Shown: one piece after another, positions 44,611-54,849 of the stretch
Layout: each line of letters opens with the position of its first letter
How positions within the stretch are numbered: the first letter of the stretch is position 1
Assembly: GCF_013141865.1 (NCBI RefSeq)
Contig: NZ_RCST01000001.1
Location: 4,650,001 to 4,714,000 of the forward strand
DNA length: 64,000 nucleotides
Origin: Methylomonas sp. ZR1
GTDB lineage: Bacteria; Pseudomonadota; Gammaproteobacteria; Methylococcales; Methylomonadaceae
Direction of reading: 5' to 3'
Notes under the pieces: generated by a model
The model's input: the letters and a program-made list of their open reading frames with translations, nothing else
Databases searched by the model: none
What the model was told of the DNA's origin: nothing
Translations under genes and position numbers: made by a program

Positions 44611-45426
44611 ATGAACAATAAAGACCAAGCCGTAGCCTTGATCACCGGTGCATCCTCTGGCATTGGGTTGGTAACGGCCAAGGCCCTGCAACGCGCGGGT
44701 TACCGCGTATTCGGCACCAGCCGCAAGGCAGCGGCAAGCGTCGACGGCATCACGATGCTGAGCTGCGACGTCACCGATGAAGCCTCGGTAAACGACACGG
44801 TAGCCGAGGTCTTGAAACAGGCCGGACGCATCGATCTGCTGGTCAACAATGCCGGCGTCGGCTTGCTAGGAGGCGCGGAAGAATCGTCCACCGCGCAAGC
44901 CCAGGCTTTGTTTGACGTCAACGTCTTTGGCATTACTCGCGTGACCAATGCCGTGTTGCCGGCCATGCGCAGCCAAGGTAAAGGCAGAATCGTCAATATC
45001 AGCTCCGCCCTTGGTTTTATCCCAGCGCCTTATAACGCGCTGTATGCCGCGACCAAGCACGCGGTCGAAGGCTATTCCGAATCGCTGGACCACGAACTGC
45101 GCAGCTTCGGCATCCGGGTGGTACTGGTTGAACCGGGATATACCCGCACCGCGTTCGAAGCCAGCCTAACCAAGCCCGATCAACCGCTGGCCGTCTACGA
45201 CTCGGTGCGTGCCGGTATGGAAGTGGTCATGCGCAATGGCGTGAATGCGGGCGACGCTCCGCAGGTGGTCGCCGACACGGTGTTGAAAGCCGCGACTGCC
45301 GTGGCTCCCAAAAGGCGCTATACCGCCGGAAAACAGGCAACCCAAGTGCGTTTCCTGCGCCGTTTCATGCCGGAAGCCTTGGTGGACAAGAGCTTGCGCC
45401 AGTTTAACCAGCTGCCGATAGTCTGA
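44611..45426 (+). CDS. Short-chain dehydrogenase/reductase
   Basis: This classical SDR oxidoreductase has 271 residues with the NAD(P) motif TGASSGIG (residues 14-21), NNAG (near 82), the catalytic Ser in NISSALG and YxxxK in YAATKHAVEG. The C-terminal arrangement resembles SDRs that act on ketones or retinol-like substrates. The actual substrate is unknown. Control by the divergent HxlR is likely. Confidence 0.93.
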   Translation: MNNKDQAVALITGASSGIGLVTAKALQRAGYRVFGTSRKAAASVDGITMLSCDVTDEASVNDTVAEVLKQAGRIDLLVNNAGVGLLGGAEESSTAQAQALFDVNVFGITRVTNAVLPAMRSQGKGRIVNISSALGFIPAPYNALYAATKHAVEGYSESLDHELRSFGIRVVLVEPGYTRTAFEASLTKPDQPLAVYDSVRAGMEVVMRNGVNAGDAPQVVADTVLKAATAVAPKRRYTAGKQATQVRFLRRFMPEALVDKSLRQFNQLPIV

Positions 45427-45510
45427 ATGATTGGAAGATAAGCACATGATCTATTCATCGAAGAATGCCATGACAGTGGGTAAGCATATCCGAGAAGGAA
45501 CGGTAGCGAT

Positions 45511-45969
45511 ATGAGTCTTGTGAACGAAACCGGCGCCGGGCTCAATGGCTTAAACCAGTTGCGTGCCCTGATGGCCTCTGAGCGTAAGCCGGGAATGTTG
45601 ATGTCGCTGGATTTCGAGCTGGTGGAAGTCGATCTGGGCAAAGCCGTGTTTGCCGGCAAACCTGGCGAACATGCCTATAACCCCCTGGGCACCGTTCACG
45701 GCGGCTATGCGGCCACTTTGCTGGATTCCGCCTGCGGCTGTGCCGTTCATTCCAGACTAACCGGAAAGCAGGCCTATACCACCTTGGAATTGAAAATTGC
45801 CTATCATCAGGCCATGACCAAGCACACGGGCTTGGTAAGAGCGGAAGGTAGGGTTTTGTCGTTAGGGAAGCGAGTCGCTTTTGCCGAAGCCCGTCTGATT
45901 GATGCAGAAGACCAGCTCTATGCCTCGGCGTCATCGACATTATTGATTTTCGGGCGAGAGGCTAATTGA
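45511..45969 (+). CDS. PaaI-family hotdog thioesterase
   Basis: The 152 residues have the hotdog-fold pattern GTVHGGYAATLLDSACGCAVHS, with the HGG pair and the acidic residue typical of PaaI thioesterases, and the second half YTTLELKIAYHQAM. It hydrolyses acyl-CoA thioesters; substrate unknown. It sits between the SDR gene and the RND pump genes, 84 bp after the first. Confidence 0.88.
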   Translation: MSLVNETGAGLNGLNQLRALMASERKPGMLMSLDFELVEVDLGKAVFAGKPGEHAYNPLGTVHGGYAATLLDSACGCAVHSRLTGKQAYTTLELKIAYHQAMTKHTGLVRAEGRVLSLGKRVAFAEARLIDAEDQLYASASSTLLIFGREAN

Positions 45970-46110
45970 TGGCCATTGCTTTGCCGAACCATTGCAGCGT
46001 AATTCCCGTGCAGCCGTCGATGCCAAGTTGGCCGCCGACATCCTGATCAATAACAGCAGCGAATGATTATTTCGAATATCACCCAACCTTTTACCGAAGG
46101 AGGCAGCCAC

Positions 46111-47289
46111 ATGCCGAAACCAAAAACGCCGTTTACACCGATTGCCCGTGACCGGCTGCAATTCCAATTCACCAACAAAGGCTGGCTGCTGGCTGGGTTG
46201 TTGCCGCTTATGATGAATGTCGGCTGCAGCGGCCAGGACAAACCCACACAATCGGTTGTCCGCCCGGTTAAGGTGTTTCGCATCGAACAAAACGTCGTCG
46301 CCGGCGCCAGAAGTTTTGCCGGGGAAGTCCGGGCAAGATTTGAGACGCCCTTATCCTTCCGGGTGGCCGGTAAACTGCTGGAGCGCAAAGTGGACGTCGG
46401 CGACCCGGTGCGCAAAGGCCAACTGCTGGCAATACTGGACGGCAACGATTACCGCCTCGCCGTGCAGGGCCTTAAGGCTCAGCTGGCTTCCGCCCAGGCC
46501 GACAGCACGTTCTTGCGCGACGATCTGGTGAGATACCGCGAGCTGTTGGCTCAGCAAGTCATCAGTCCGCCGGAGTTCGAGCGCCACGAAACCGCTTATA
46601 ACACGGCGCGGGAGCGGACCGCGGCGCTGGCAGCGCAATTGGCTCAGGCGCTTAACCAGCTGAGCTATACCGAGCTGCATGCCGACCGCGACGGCGTGGT
46701 CACGGCCTTGGCTGTCGAGGCCGGGCAGGTGCTGGCGGCCGGCCAAGCCGTGGTGACGCTGGCCCAGCTCGACGAAAAGGAAATCCATTTCGACGTGCCC
46801 GAGCATAGACTGGCGGAAATCCAGCGCCAACAAGAAGTTAATGTTTCGTTGTGGGCCGACGAAGATAGGCTACTCAAGGCCAGAATTCGCGAAATCGCCT
46901 CGGCCGCCGACCCGGCCAGCCGCACCTACCGCGTCAAGGCCAGCTTGCTCGAAGGCCTGGACGCCGTGCAATTGGGCATGACGGCGACCGTTCATATCGC
47001 GGCGAACACCGCTTCCGGTATCGCCATCCCGCTTTCCGCCGTCTATACCCCGCAAAACCAGCCCGATCATCGCTTGGTCTGGGTGGTCGACGAGCAGGCC
47101 GCCACCGTCAAATCCGTACCGGTTCGCTTGGGCGAAACGCAGCGAGGCGAACGCATTGCCGTTGAGGGAGTAAGCGCTGGCCAATTGCTGGTCAGCGCCG
47201 GCGTCCAGCGTCTCGCCGAAGGCCAGGCTGTCCGCTTACCGGAAGAAAATGCATCGGCTAAGCATGCTGCAAAAGAGGAACAGCTATGA
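46111..47289 (+). CDS. RND efflux periplasmic adaptor (membrane fusion lipoprotein)
   Basis: The adaptor joins the inner-membrane pump to the outer-membrane channel. ATG 46111 is chosen for the strong GAAGGAGG site 7-8 nt upstream, not the open frame from 46063. The 392 residues have a signal with a lipobox ending NVGC (Cys about 40), a lipoyl/beta-barrel part (VDVGDPVRKGQLLAILD), an alpha-hairpin (about 100-165) and GVVTALAVEAGQVLAAGQ. It overlaps the pump gene by 4 nt. Confidence 0.93.
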   Translation: MPKPKTPFTPIARDRLQFQFTNKGWLLAGLLPLMMNVGCSGQDKPTQSVVRPVKVFRIEQNVVAGARSFAGEVRARFETPLSFRVAGKLLERKVDVGDPVRKGQLLAILDGNDYRLAVQGLKAQLASAQADSTFLRDDLVRYRELLAQQVISPPEFERHETAYNTARERTAALAAQLAQALNQLSYTELHADRDGVVTALAVEAGQVLAAGQAVVTLAQLDEKEIHFDVPEHRLAEIQRQQEVNVSLWADEDRLLKARIREIASAADPASRTYRVKASLLEGLDAVQLGMTATVHIAANTASGIAIPLSAVYTPQNQPDHRLVWVVDEQAATVKSVPVRLGETQRGERIAVEGVSAGQLLVSAGVQRLAEGQAVRLPEENASAKHAAKEEQL

Positions 47290-50200
47290 AAGCATTCAAC
47301 CTCAGCGAATGGGTGCTCAAACATCGCTCCTTCACCGGCTTCATGCTGGCATTGGTGGTGCTCGGTGGGGTGTTTGCCTATCACATGTTGGGCCAGCAAG
47401 AAGATCCGCCGTTCACCTTCCGTATCATGGTGGTCAAAACCCTCTACCCCGGCGCCACCGCGCTGGAAGTCGAGCAACAGTTGACCGACAGACTGGAAAA
47501 GAAAATCCAGGAGTTACCTAATCTGGATTATCTGCGCAGTTACTCCAAACCCGGCGAATCGGTGATTTTCGTCACCCCGCGCGAGGATACGTCGCCCAAG
47601 GAGATTCCCGAACTTTGGTATCAGGTGCGCAAGAAGGTCGATGACATCCGTATGACGCTACCACCCGACAGCATAGGGCCGTTTTTCAACGACGAATTCG
47701 GCGATACCTATAGCCTGATCTACGCCTTTTCCGGCGAGGGTTTTAGTTATGCCGATCTGAAACTGGCGGCCGATTCGGTCCGGCAGCAACTGTTGCGGGT
47801 CAAGGATGTCGAGAAGGTCGATCTGATCGGCGTCCAGGACGAAAAGATTTTCGTCGAGTTTTCCGACAAAAAGCTGGCCGAACTGGGCCTGGATACGGCG
47901 GCGGTTGCTGAGGCTTTGCAGGCACAGAACGGCATGGCGCCGGCCGGCACGGTATTTTCTCCGCAACGCAACCTGCCGATACGCCTGACCGGCGCGTTCG
48001 ACTCGGAAGCTAGCGTCGCCAATATGGCGGTGCGCATCGCTGATCGCACCTTCAAGGTCAGCGATTTTGCCAAGGTGACGCGAGGGTTTACCGATCCCGC
48101 CGAATTCAAGATGCGTTTCAACGGCAAGCCGGCCCTCGGCCTCGGCGTGACGATGAACAAGCAAGGCAACGTGATCGCCCTGGGCAAAACCTTGGAAGAC
48201 ACGCTGGCCGGCATCAAAAACGAATTGCCGTTAGGCATGGACGTGGAGCCGGTCGCCAATCAAGCGCATGTGGTGAAAAACCAGATGGCGGAATTTGGCC
48301 AAACCTTCTTAGAAGCCTTGGCGACCGTGTTGGTGGTGAGCTTTTTGAGCCTGGGTTGGCGCACCGGTTCCGTGGTGGCGCTGACCGTGCCGCTGGTGCT
48401 GGCCGCTACCTTGCTGGTCATGCTGCTGTGCGGCATCGATCTGCAACGTATTTCCTTGGGCGCGTTGATTCTGGCGCTGGGCCTGCTGGTGGACGATGCG
48501 ATGATTGCCGTCGAGATGATGGCCCGCAAGCTGGAGGAAGGTTGGGACCGAATGCGTGCCGCGACCTATGCCTATACTGCCACGGCTTTCCCGATGCTGA
48601 CCGGTACCTTGATCACCATCGCCGGTTTCCTGCCGGTGGGGCTGGCGCAATCCTCGGCCGGCGAATATACCGTGGCGATTTTTCAGGTGGTCGGCATATC
48701 GCTGATATTGTCCTGGATAGGCGCGGTGGTGTTCACCCCGTATTTGGGATTTCTGATCCTCAAGGTGCATGCCAACGCCGAAGGCCCTATCCACGACCTG
48801 TTCGATACGCCGTTCTACAACCGATTGCGGCGTTGGGTGGATGCCTGCGTGGCGCACCGCAACAAAGTCATTGTCGCCACGCTGGCCTTGTTCGGTCTCG
48901 GTGTCGTGGCGTTAACCCACGTTCCCGAACAGTTCTTCCCGCTGTCCAATCGGCCGGAAGTCATCGTCAACCTGTGGTTGCCGGAGGGCAGTGCCTTCGA
49001 GCAAACCGAAGCCGCCGCCAAGCGCATGGAGGCTTTGCTGGCTAAGGACGAAGACGTGGAACACGTCGCCAGCTATGTCGGCAGTGGCACACCGAGGTTT
49101 TTCATGTTGATTGTGCAGCAATTGGCGAATACCAATCTGGCCGAATTGGTGGTGATGACCAAGGATAACCAGGCCCGCGAACGGGTGATGCAGCGCGTCC
49201 GGCAGATTCTGGAGACGGATTTCCCGAATGTCAGGGGCCGGGTGAAGCGCCTGAATGTCGGGCCGCCTATGGATTATCCGCTGGCGTTCCGGGTGCTCGG
49301 CGAAAACCCCAATATCGTGCGCGGCATCGCCGAGCGGGTGGCTGAGGTCGTGCGCAACCATCCCGGCACCGTGGACGTCAACGACGACTGGCATGACCGC
49401 ATGCCGTCGTTCCGATTGATGTTGGATCAGGACAAGGCCCGCGCCCTCGGCGTGTCGACGGCCAGCCTGTCGCAAGCCTTGCAGGCGCATTACACCGGCA
49501 TCCCGGTCGGGCAATTGCGCGAGCAGGATAAATTGATCGACATCGTCTGGCGGGCCAGCCCTGAATTGCGCACCGCTGCCGACGAATTGCCGGATGTCGC
49601 GGTTCGCACCGCCAATGGCAAGGCGGTAGCGCTGTCGCAGTTCGTCAAGTTCGAGACCGTGTTCGAGGACGGCGTGCGCTGGCGGCGCAACCGCTTCCCG
49701 ACCATCTCGGTGCGCGCCGACGTGGCCGACGGCAAGATGGCCCCGGACGTCGCGGCGGAAATCGTCCCGAAACTTAAACCGATCCAGGACAGCCTGCCGG
49801 CCGGTTATTTCATCGAAACCGGCGGTTCCAAGGAAGACGCGGTGAATGCGCAAAAGTCGATTCTGATCTGGATTCCGCTGGTGCTGATCGTCACGCTGAT
49901 CTTGTTGATGATGCAGTTGCATAACCTGTCCAGGACATTCCTGGTGTTCAGCACCGCGCCGCTGGGCGTGATCGGCGCCGCCTTCGGCTTGCTGCTGTTC
50001 CGGGCGCCGTTCGGCTTCGTGGCCTTGCTCGGCATCCTGGCGCTGGCCGGCATGATCATGCGCAACTCGGTGATTTTGGTGGATCAGATCGATCAGGATG
50101 AAAAATCGGGCCTCGACACCTGGTCGGCCATCGTCGAATCGACGGTGCGGCGTTTCCGGCCAATCATGCTGACCGCCGCAGCGGCCATTCTGGCGATGAT

Positions 50201-50357
50201 ACCGCTGTCGCGCAACGATTTCTTCGGCCCGCAGGCCATCGCCATCATGGGCGGGCTGACGGTGGCGACCGCGTTGACGGTGTTCTTCCTGCCTGCGCTG
50301 TATGCGGCTTGGTTTAGGGTGGAGCGTGCGAACGAAGGTCATAAAGCCCTCACCTAA
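47286..50357 (+). CDS. RND multidrug efflux permease (AcrB family)
   Basis: This proton-driven inner-membrane pump has 1023 residues with 12 helices in two halves, two large periplasmic domains, and the motif with the proton-relay Asp pair (GLLVDDAMIAVEMMARKLEEG in helix 4). The sequence is AcrB/TriC-like, but the substrate range cannot be read. Its high, even GC and lack of breaks suggest a working gene. A long antisense frame in it is a codon-bias shadow. Confidence 0.95.
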   Translation: MKAFNLSEWVLKHRSFTGFMLALVVLGGVFAYHMLGQQEDPPFTFRIMVVKTLYPGATALEVEQQLTDRLEKKIQELPNLDYLRSYSKPGESVIFVTPREDTSPKEIPELWYQVRKKVDDIRMTLPPDSIGPFFNDEFGDTYSLIYAFSGEGFSYADLKLAADSVRQQLLRVKDVEKVDLIGVQDEKIFVEFSDKKLAELGLDTAAVAEALQAQNGMAPAGTVFSPQRNLPIRLTGAFDSEASVANMAVRIADRTFKVSDFAKVTRGFTDPAEFKMRFNGKPALGLGVTMNKQGNVIALGKTLEDTLAGIKNELPLGMDVEPVANQAHVVKNQMAEFGQTFLEALATVLVVSFLSLGWRTGSVVALTVPLVLAATLLVMLLCGIDLQRISLGALILALGLLVDDAMIAVEMMARKLEEGWDRMRAATYAYTATAFPMLTGTLITIAGFLPVGLAQSSAGEYTVAIFQVVGISLILSWIGAVVFTPYLGFLILKVHANAEGPIHDLFDTPFYNRLRRWVDACVAHRNKVIVATLALFGLGVVALTHVPEQFFPLSNRPEVIVNLWLPEGSAFEQTEAAAKRMEALLAKDEDVEHVASYVGSGTPRFFMLIVQQLANTNLAELVVMTKDNQARERVMQRVRQILETDFPNVRGRVKRLNVGPPMDYPLAFRVLGENPNIVRGIAERVAEVVRNHPGTVDVNDDWHDRMPSFRLMLDQDKARALGVSTASLSQALQAHYTGIPVGQLREQDKLIDIVWRASPELRTAADELPDVAVRTANGKAVALSQFVKFETVFEDGVRWRRNRFPTISVRADVADGKMAPDVAAEIVPKLKPIQDSLPAGYFIETGGSKEDAVNAQKSILIWIPLVLIVTLILLMMQLHNLSRTFLVFSTAPLGVIGAAFGLLLFRAPFGFVALLGILALAGMIMRNSVILVDQIDQDEKSGLDTWSAIVESTVRRFRPIMLTAAAAILAMIPLSRNDFFGPQAIAIMGGLTVATALTVFFLPALYAAWFRVERANEGHKALT

Positions 50358-50384
50358 TGGCTTTTCATCAAGCCAACAATTCTT

Positions 50385-50459
50385 CCCCCTTTGAAAAAGG
50401 GGGATCGAGGGGGATTTATTAAAAAAATCTCCCCCAGCCCCTCTTTTTCAAAGAGGGGA
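50385..50459. repeat. REP-like imperfect inverted repeat
   Basis: Two arms of about 34 bp (50385-50417 and 50425-50459), each of the CCCCCTTTGAAAAAGGGGG type, face each other across a short A-rich spacer. Each arm is itself palindromic. This form of repeat is dispersed in many bacterial genomes as a REP or MITE-like element. It stands between the pump and channel genes. Confidence 0.75.
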
Positions 50460-50471
50460 GAAAAAATAGCT

Positions 50472-50496
50472 GTAGGGTACGCAGTGCGTACCCTAC
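50472..50496. repeat. Perfect 25-bp palindrome of the GTAGGGTACGC family
   Basis: 12-bp arms (starting GTAGGGTACGC) pair perfectly around one central base. A second, shorter copy lies at 53805-53825. Dispersed repeats with this core are common in intergenic DNA of many bacteria. It could also act as a two-way hairpin in the mRNA between pump and channel genes. Confidence 0.75.
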
Positions 50497-50518
50497 GCGG
50501 CACCCACGGAGTTTTACG

Positions 50519-51997
50519 ATGAATAAACGATATTTAGCAGCGCTGCCCCTTCTATTACTGGTCAGCCTAATCGCCTGTACGCCAACCCGCGTCGGCGACC
50601 AAGTAGCGCTGAATAGCCCGGCAAACTGGCAACACGCGCCCAATGCTCAAACCACCGAAGCGGTTGATCTAAAGACGTGGTGGCAAGGTTTCAACGACCC
50701 CTTGCTGAATGAATTGATAGACAAGGCCTTAAGCGCTAACCACGATTTGAAGATCGCTTCCGCTCGCGTTCGCGAAGCCAACGCGATGGTCACCGTTGCC
50801 GAAGCGGCGATGTATCCCAGCCTCGATTTCTCAGTCTCCGGCGGCAGGGAAAAACGTATCGACCGTATCGTCGGCGTGCCGAGCGGGCAAGGCATCAAAT
50901 TGATTACGCCGACCGCCGACGCCGTCAGCGGCGGACTGGCGGCGCGCTGGGAAATCGACTTGTTCGGCGGCCGGCAATTGGAAGCGGAAGCCGCCGCCGC
51001 GCAAGCCCAAGGCAGCCAGGAAGGCTTGCATGCGGCGCAAGTCGGTTTGCTGGCCCAGGTGGCGACCAATTATCTGGAGCTGCGCGGCGTGCAGCAACGC
51101 ACCGGCATTCTGCAAAACAATATCGCCTTGCAGCGCGAACGCTTGCGGACGGTACAGGTATTTGTTAAAGCCGGGCTGGCTAACGAGGCTGACCTTGCCC
51201 GTCAGCAAACGCTGTTGCAGGGTACGGAAGCGACGCTGCCGGGAATGACCAACGCCGAGCAAAACCTGATCCATCGCTTAGGCGTATTGCTGGGCGAGCC
51301 GCCGGAAAACCTGGGAACGCGGCTGGCCGCCGCCGGCCCGTTGCCGAAGCAAGCGCCGGCCATGCCGCACCTGCTACCGGCTGATTTACTGGCACAACGG
51401 CCCGATTTGCGTCTGGCGCAAACCGAAGTCAGCGCGGCGGCGGCCAGCCTGGGTTCGGCGCGGGCCGATCTTTATCCCAAGATAGTTTTGTCGGCGAGTG
51501 GCGGTCTAGGCGCGATTGCGGTCGGCGGTTTTCCGAGTCTGGCCGATAGCGTTTACGCGCTGGGCTCGGGTCTTTCCGCACCCATCTTCAATGCCGGACG
51601 CATCCGCGCCCAGATTACCGCCGCCGATGCGCGGCTGGAGCAAGTTGCGGCTAATTACGAGAAGACTTTTTTGCTGGCTTTGGAAGATGTCGAAAACGCC
51701 TTCGTCGCGCACCGTTCCGCGAACGATAGCTTAGGAAAACTGACCGAAGCGGAAGCCTCGGCGGAAAAAGCCTACCGGCTGGTCGATACCTTGTATAGTC
51801 GCGGCGCAGGGAATTATTTGGCTGTTTTGGATGCCCAACGCAGCAAGCTGTCTGTCAGCGACGAACGCGCCAAAGCCGAAACGGCAGTCGGGGTGGCGAT
51901 GGTGTCGTTGTACCGGGCGTTTGGTGGCGGCTGGATAGTTGATTCATCGGTGAGCGGGATCGACAATAAATTGATCGTTAGCCGCGACAAGCAATAG
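50519..51997 (+). CDS. Outer-membrane efflux channel (NodT/OprM type lipoprotein)
   Basis: The TolC-like channel completes the tripartite RND pump. The 492 residues start with a lipoprotein signal (LLLLVSLIAC, Cys20), then two repeated halves each with the OEP pattern (WWQGFNDPLLNELIDKAL; DLLAQRPDLRLAQTEVSAA; AEASAEKAYRLVDTLYSRGAGNYLAVLDAQ). It follows the repeat-filled 161-bp gap after the permease gene. Confidence 0.95.
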   Translation: MNKRYLAALPLLLLVSLIACTPTRVGDQVALNSPANWQHAPNAQTTEAVDLKTWWQGFNDPLLNELIDKALSANHDLKIASARVREANAMVTVAEAAMYPSLDFSVSGGREKRIDRIVGVPSGQGIKLITPTADAVSGGLAARWEIDLFGGRQLEAEAAAAQAQGSQEGLHAAQVGLLAQVATNYLELRGVQQRTGILQNNIALQRERLRTVQVFVKAGLANEADLARQQTLLQGTEATLPGMTNAEQNLIHRLGVLLGEPPENLGTRLAAAGPLPKQAPAMPHLLPADLLAQRPDLRLAQTEVSAAAASLGSARADLYPKIVLSASGGLGAIAVGGFPSLADSVYALGSGLSAPIFNAGRIRAQITAADARLEQVAANYEKTFLLALEDVENAFVAHRSANDSLGKLTEAEASAEKAYRLVDTLYSRGAGNYLAVLDAQRSKLSVSDERAKAETAVGVAMVSLYRAFGGGWIVDSSVSGIDNKLIVSRDKQ

Positions 51998-52081
51998 CAA
52001 AATCAACGAAAGTCATATCATTTTGCATACAGGAAACCACATGACGAAACCTTATCGGCAACCCTTAACCGCGTATTGTCC

Positions 52082-53026
52082 ATGAATAACGACCCTATTA
52101 TTTCCATACGCGGGGTCAGCAAGACCTACGCCGGTGGTTTCCAGGCATTGAAAAACATCAACCTGGACATAAAGCGCGGTGAGATATTTGCTTTGCTCGG
52201 CGCCAATGGCGCCGGCAAAACCACGTTAATCGGCGTCATCTGTGGCATCGTCAACGCCAGTGCCGGCACCATCATCGCCGACGGCCACGACACCGTCCGA
52301 GACTACCGCGCCGTGCGCGCCGCCATCGGCTTGGTGCCACAGGAATTGCACACAGACGCCTTCGAGTCGGTGTGGGCCACGGTCAATTTCAGCCGCGGGC
52401 TGTTCGGCAAGCCGCCCAACCCTGACTATGTGGAAAAAGTGCTGCGGGATTTATCGTTGTGGGACAAGCGCGACGCGAAAATCATGTCGCTGTCCGGTGG
52501 TATGAAACGCCGGGTCCTGATCGCCAAAGCCCTGGCACATGAGCCGACGATATTGTTTTTGGATGAGCCGAGCGCCGGTGTCGATGTGGAACTGCGCCAC
52601 GACATGTGGCGCATGGTGCGCGAACTGCGGGCCAACGGCACCACCATCATTTTGACTACCCATTACATCGAGGAAGCCGAAGACATGGCGGACCGGATTG
52701 GCGTCATCAACAAGGGCGAATTGATCATCGTGGAAGACAAAGCCGTGCTGATGCGCAAGCTCGGCAAGAAGCAGCTGACGTTGACTTTGCGCCAGCCCAT
52801 GTCCGAGATTCCGGCCGAGCTTGACGCCTGGGCGTTGACGCTGACAGCAGACGGCGAACGCTTGGTCTACAGCTTCGATACCCAGGAAGAGGAGACCGGT
52901 ATTGCCGAGCTACTGCGCCGGCTGAGCGAACACGGGATCGATTTCAAAGACCTTAGCTCCAGCGAAAGCTCGTTGGAAGACATTTTCGTCAGCCTGGTTC
53001 ACCAATCACAAGGGGTGCAATCATGA
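52082..53026 (+). CDS. ABC transporter ATP-binding protein, YadG-like
   Basis: This ATPase of a two-gene ABC-2 exporter has 314 residues with Walker [10 protein letters not shown], signature [15 protein letters not shown], Walker [13 protein letters not shown] and the H-loop [14 protein letters not shown]. The extra C-terminal region (about 225-314) matches YadG and related exporters. A 14-codon frame (52041-52085) ends at ATGA over this start and may be a coupled leader. It overlaps the permease gene by 4 nt. Confidence 0.93.
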   Translation: MNNDPIISIRGVSKTYAGGFQALKNINLDIKRGEIFALLGANGAGKTTLIGVICGIVNASAGTIIADGHDTVRDYRAVRAAIGLVPQELHTDAFESVWATVNFSRGLFGKPPNPDYVEKVLRDLSLWDKRDAKIMSLSGGMKRRVLIAKALAHEPTILFLDEPSAGVDVELRHDMWRMVRELRANGTTIILTTHYIEEAEDMADRIGVINKGELIIVEDKAVLMRKLGKKQLTLTLRQPMSEIPAELDAWALTLTADGERLVYSFDTQEEETGIAELLRRLSEHGIDFKDLSSSESSLEDIFVSLVHQSQGVQS

Positions 53027-53784
53027 ACATATACGGCATTCGCGCCATTTACCGCTTCGAAATGGCCCGCACCTTTCGCACGCTGGCGCAAAGCATCGCC
53101 GCGCCAGTGCTGACCACCTCGCTGTATTTCATCGTCTTCGGCAAAGCCATCGGTTCACGGATGGGCGACATCGATAGCGTCAGCTACGGTGCCTTCATCA
53201 TCCCCGGATTGGTGATGCTGAATCTGCTCAACGAAAGCATCTCCAACGCTTCGTTCGGCATCTATATGCCGAAGTGGGCAGGCACGATTTACGAACTGCT
53301 GTCGGCGCCGGTGTCTTGGATCGAAGTGCTGCTGGGTTATGTGGGCGCGGCGGCGACCAAGTCGGTGCTGTTGGGGCTGCTGATTCTGGGTACGGCCCGG
53401 ATTTTCGTGCCTTACCAGATCGCCCATCCGCTGTGGATGATAGGCTTTTTGTTACTGACGGCCGTGACCTTCAGCCTGTTCGGTTTCATTATCGGCCTGT
53501 GGGCCGACAGTTTTCAGAAGCTGCAGGTGGTGCCGATGTTAGTTGTGACGCCGCTAACTTTCTTGGGCGGCGCGTTCTATTCCATCAATATGCTGCCGCC
53601 CTTGTGGCAGAAAGTTACCTTGTTCAATCCGGTGGTGTATTTGATCAGCGGCTTTCGCTGGAGCTTTTACGGCATGGCCGACGTGGATGTGGCGATGAGC
53701 ATAGGCATGACCTTTGGCTTTCTGACCGTGTGTTTGATTTTTGTCTGGTGGGTATTTAAGACCGGGTACAAGATTAGAAATTAA
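53023..53784 (+). CDS. ABC-2 transporter permease, YadH-like
   Basis: The 253 residues have six membrane helices and the ABC-2 signature ([34 protein letters not shown]). With the preceding ATPase it should form an exporter of unknown substrate; YadGH-type and NodIJ-type systems are closest. No periplasmic binding protein is encoded near, as expected for exporters. Confidence 0.93.
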   Translation: MNIYGIRAIYRFEMARTFRTLAQSIAAPVLTTSLYFIVFGKAIGSRMGDIDSVSYGAFIIPGLVMLNLLNESISNASFGIYMPKWAGTIYELLSAPVSWIEVLLGYVGAAATKSVLLGLLILGTARIFVPYQIAHPLWMIGFLLLTAVTFSLFGFIIGLWADSFQKLQVVPMLVVTPLTFLGGAFYSINMLPPLWQKVTLFNPVVYLISGFRWSFYGMADVDVAMSIGMTFGFLTVCLIFVWWVFKTGYKIRN

Positions 53785-53804
53785 GTCGGACTCAACGCAG
53801 CTTG

Positions 53805-53825
53805 GTAGGGTACGCACCGCGTACC
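53805..53825. repeat. Second copy of the GTAGGGTACGC palindrome
   Basis: GGTAGGGTACGC and GCGTACC enclose a 3-nt centre in the gap between the ABC permease gene and pyrD, which converge. It shares 11 bases of its left arm with the palindrome at 50472-50496. It may serve as a two-way terminator-like hairpin. Confidence 0.6.
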
Positions 53826-53835
53826 TTTTGGCTTA

Positions 53836-54849
53836 TCAGATAGTGCTCAGTATCTCTTCGATCAAAGCCGGGCCTTTATAGATCAAGCCGCTATAAATTT
53901 GCACCAGACTGGCGCCTGCGGCGAGTTTTTCCTGGGCGTCTGTGCCGCTCAATATGCCGCCGGCCGCGATAATCGGCAGTTTGCCGTTCAATTCCGCTGC
54001 CAAACCTTTCACGACCCGAGTCGAACTGTCTTTAACCGGGGCGCCGCTCAAGCCGCCGGCTTCATTGGCATGGATATGGCCCTGGATTTTATCGCGGGCG
54101 ATGGTGGTGTTGGTGGCAATCACTCCGTCCATGCCAAATTCCCCCAGCAATGCCGCGATGTGGCTGATTTCTTCATCCGTTAAATCCGGCGCGATTTTTA
54201 CCGCGATGGGCGTGTATTTGCCCTGCGCCGCTTGCAATTTCAGTTGTTCTTCCTTCAAAGCACTGAGCAATTGCTTGATCTCGTCGCCTTGCTGCAGTTG
54301 GCGCAAATTCTTGGTGTTGGGCGAGGAAATGTTGATGGTGATATAGCTCGCCGCTGCGTAACTTTTCCTTAGACCGATCAAATAATCTTCAGTCGCGTTT
54401 TCCAAAGGCGTATTGGCGTTCTTACCAATATTGATGCCCAAAATGCCGCGATACCGGCAGGTGCCGACTTGCGCCAATAAATGATCGATACCCTGGTTGT
54501 TAAAGCCCATCCGGTTGATGATGGCCTGGTGTTCCGGCAAACGGAACAGGCGCGGTTTGGGGTTGCCGGGTTGCGGGCGCGGCGTGACGGTGCCGATTTC
54601 GATAAAGCCAAAACCCAGATCGGCCAATGCGTCGATGTAGTCGCCGTTTTTGTCCAGACCGGCCGCTAGTCCCAGCGGGTTTTTAAAGTTCAAGCCCATT
54701 ACTTCGACCGGCTTGTCGCTGACTTTGGGTTTGCTCAAAACCGACAAGCCGCTGTGCTGGGCCAGTTTTAACAAATCCAGCGTGACATGATGCGCGGTTT
54801 CCGGGTTCAGGGAGAACAGTAGAGGGCGTAGCAAGGGATAAAGGTTCAT
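53836..54849 (-). CDS. pyrD: Dihydroorotate dehydrogenase (quinone), class 2
   Basis: The enzyme oxidises dihydroorotate to orotate with membrane quinone in pyrimidine synthesis. The 337 residues include the N-terminal membrane-contact helix, [19 protein letters not shown], the catalytic [11 protein letters not shown] segment with Ser, and the FMN-site [15 protein letters not shown] near the end. It overlaps thiO by 4 nt. Confidence 0.96.
   Translation of the reverse strand: MNLYPLLRPLLFSLNPETAHHVTLDLLKLAQHSGLSVLSKPKVSDKPVEVMGLNFKNPLGLAAGLDKNGDYIDALADLGFGFIEIGTVTPRPQPGNPKPRLFRLPEHQAIINRMGFNNQGIDHLLAQVGTCRYRGILGINIGKNANTPLENATEDYLIGLRKSYAAASYITINISSPNTKNLRQLQQGDEIKQLLSALKEEQLKLQAAQGKYTPIAVKIAPDLTDEEISHIAALLGEFGMDGVIATNTTIARDKIQGHIHANEAGGLSGAPVKDSSTRVVKGLAAELNGKLPIIAAGGILSGTDAQEKLAAGASLVQIYSGLIYKGPALIEEILSTI

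Noticed and set aside
48912..50342. 476-codon open frame on the minus strand inside the RND permease gene
   Set aside because: It is fully antisense to a clear AcrB-family gene, has low-complexity Arg/His/Gln-rich translation and no recognisable domain; it is a shadow of high-GC codon bias.
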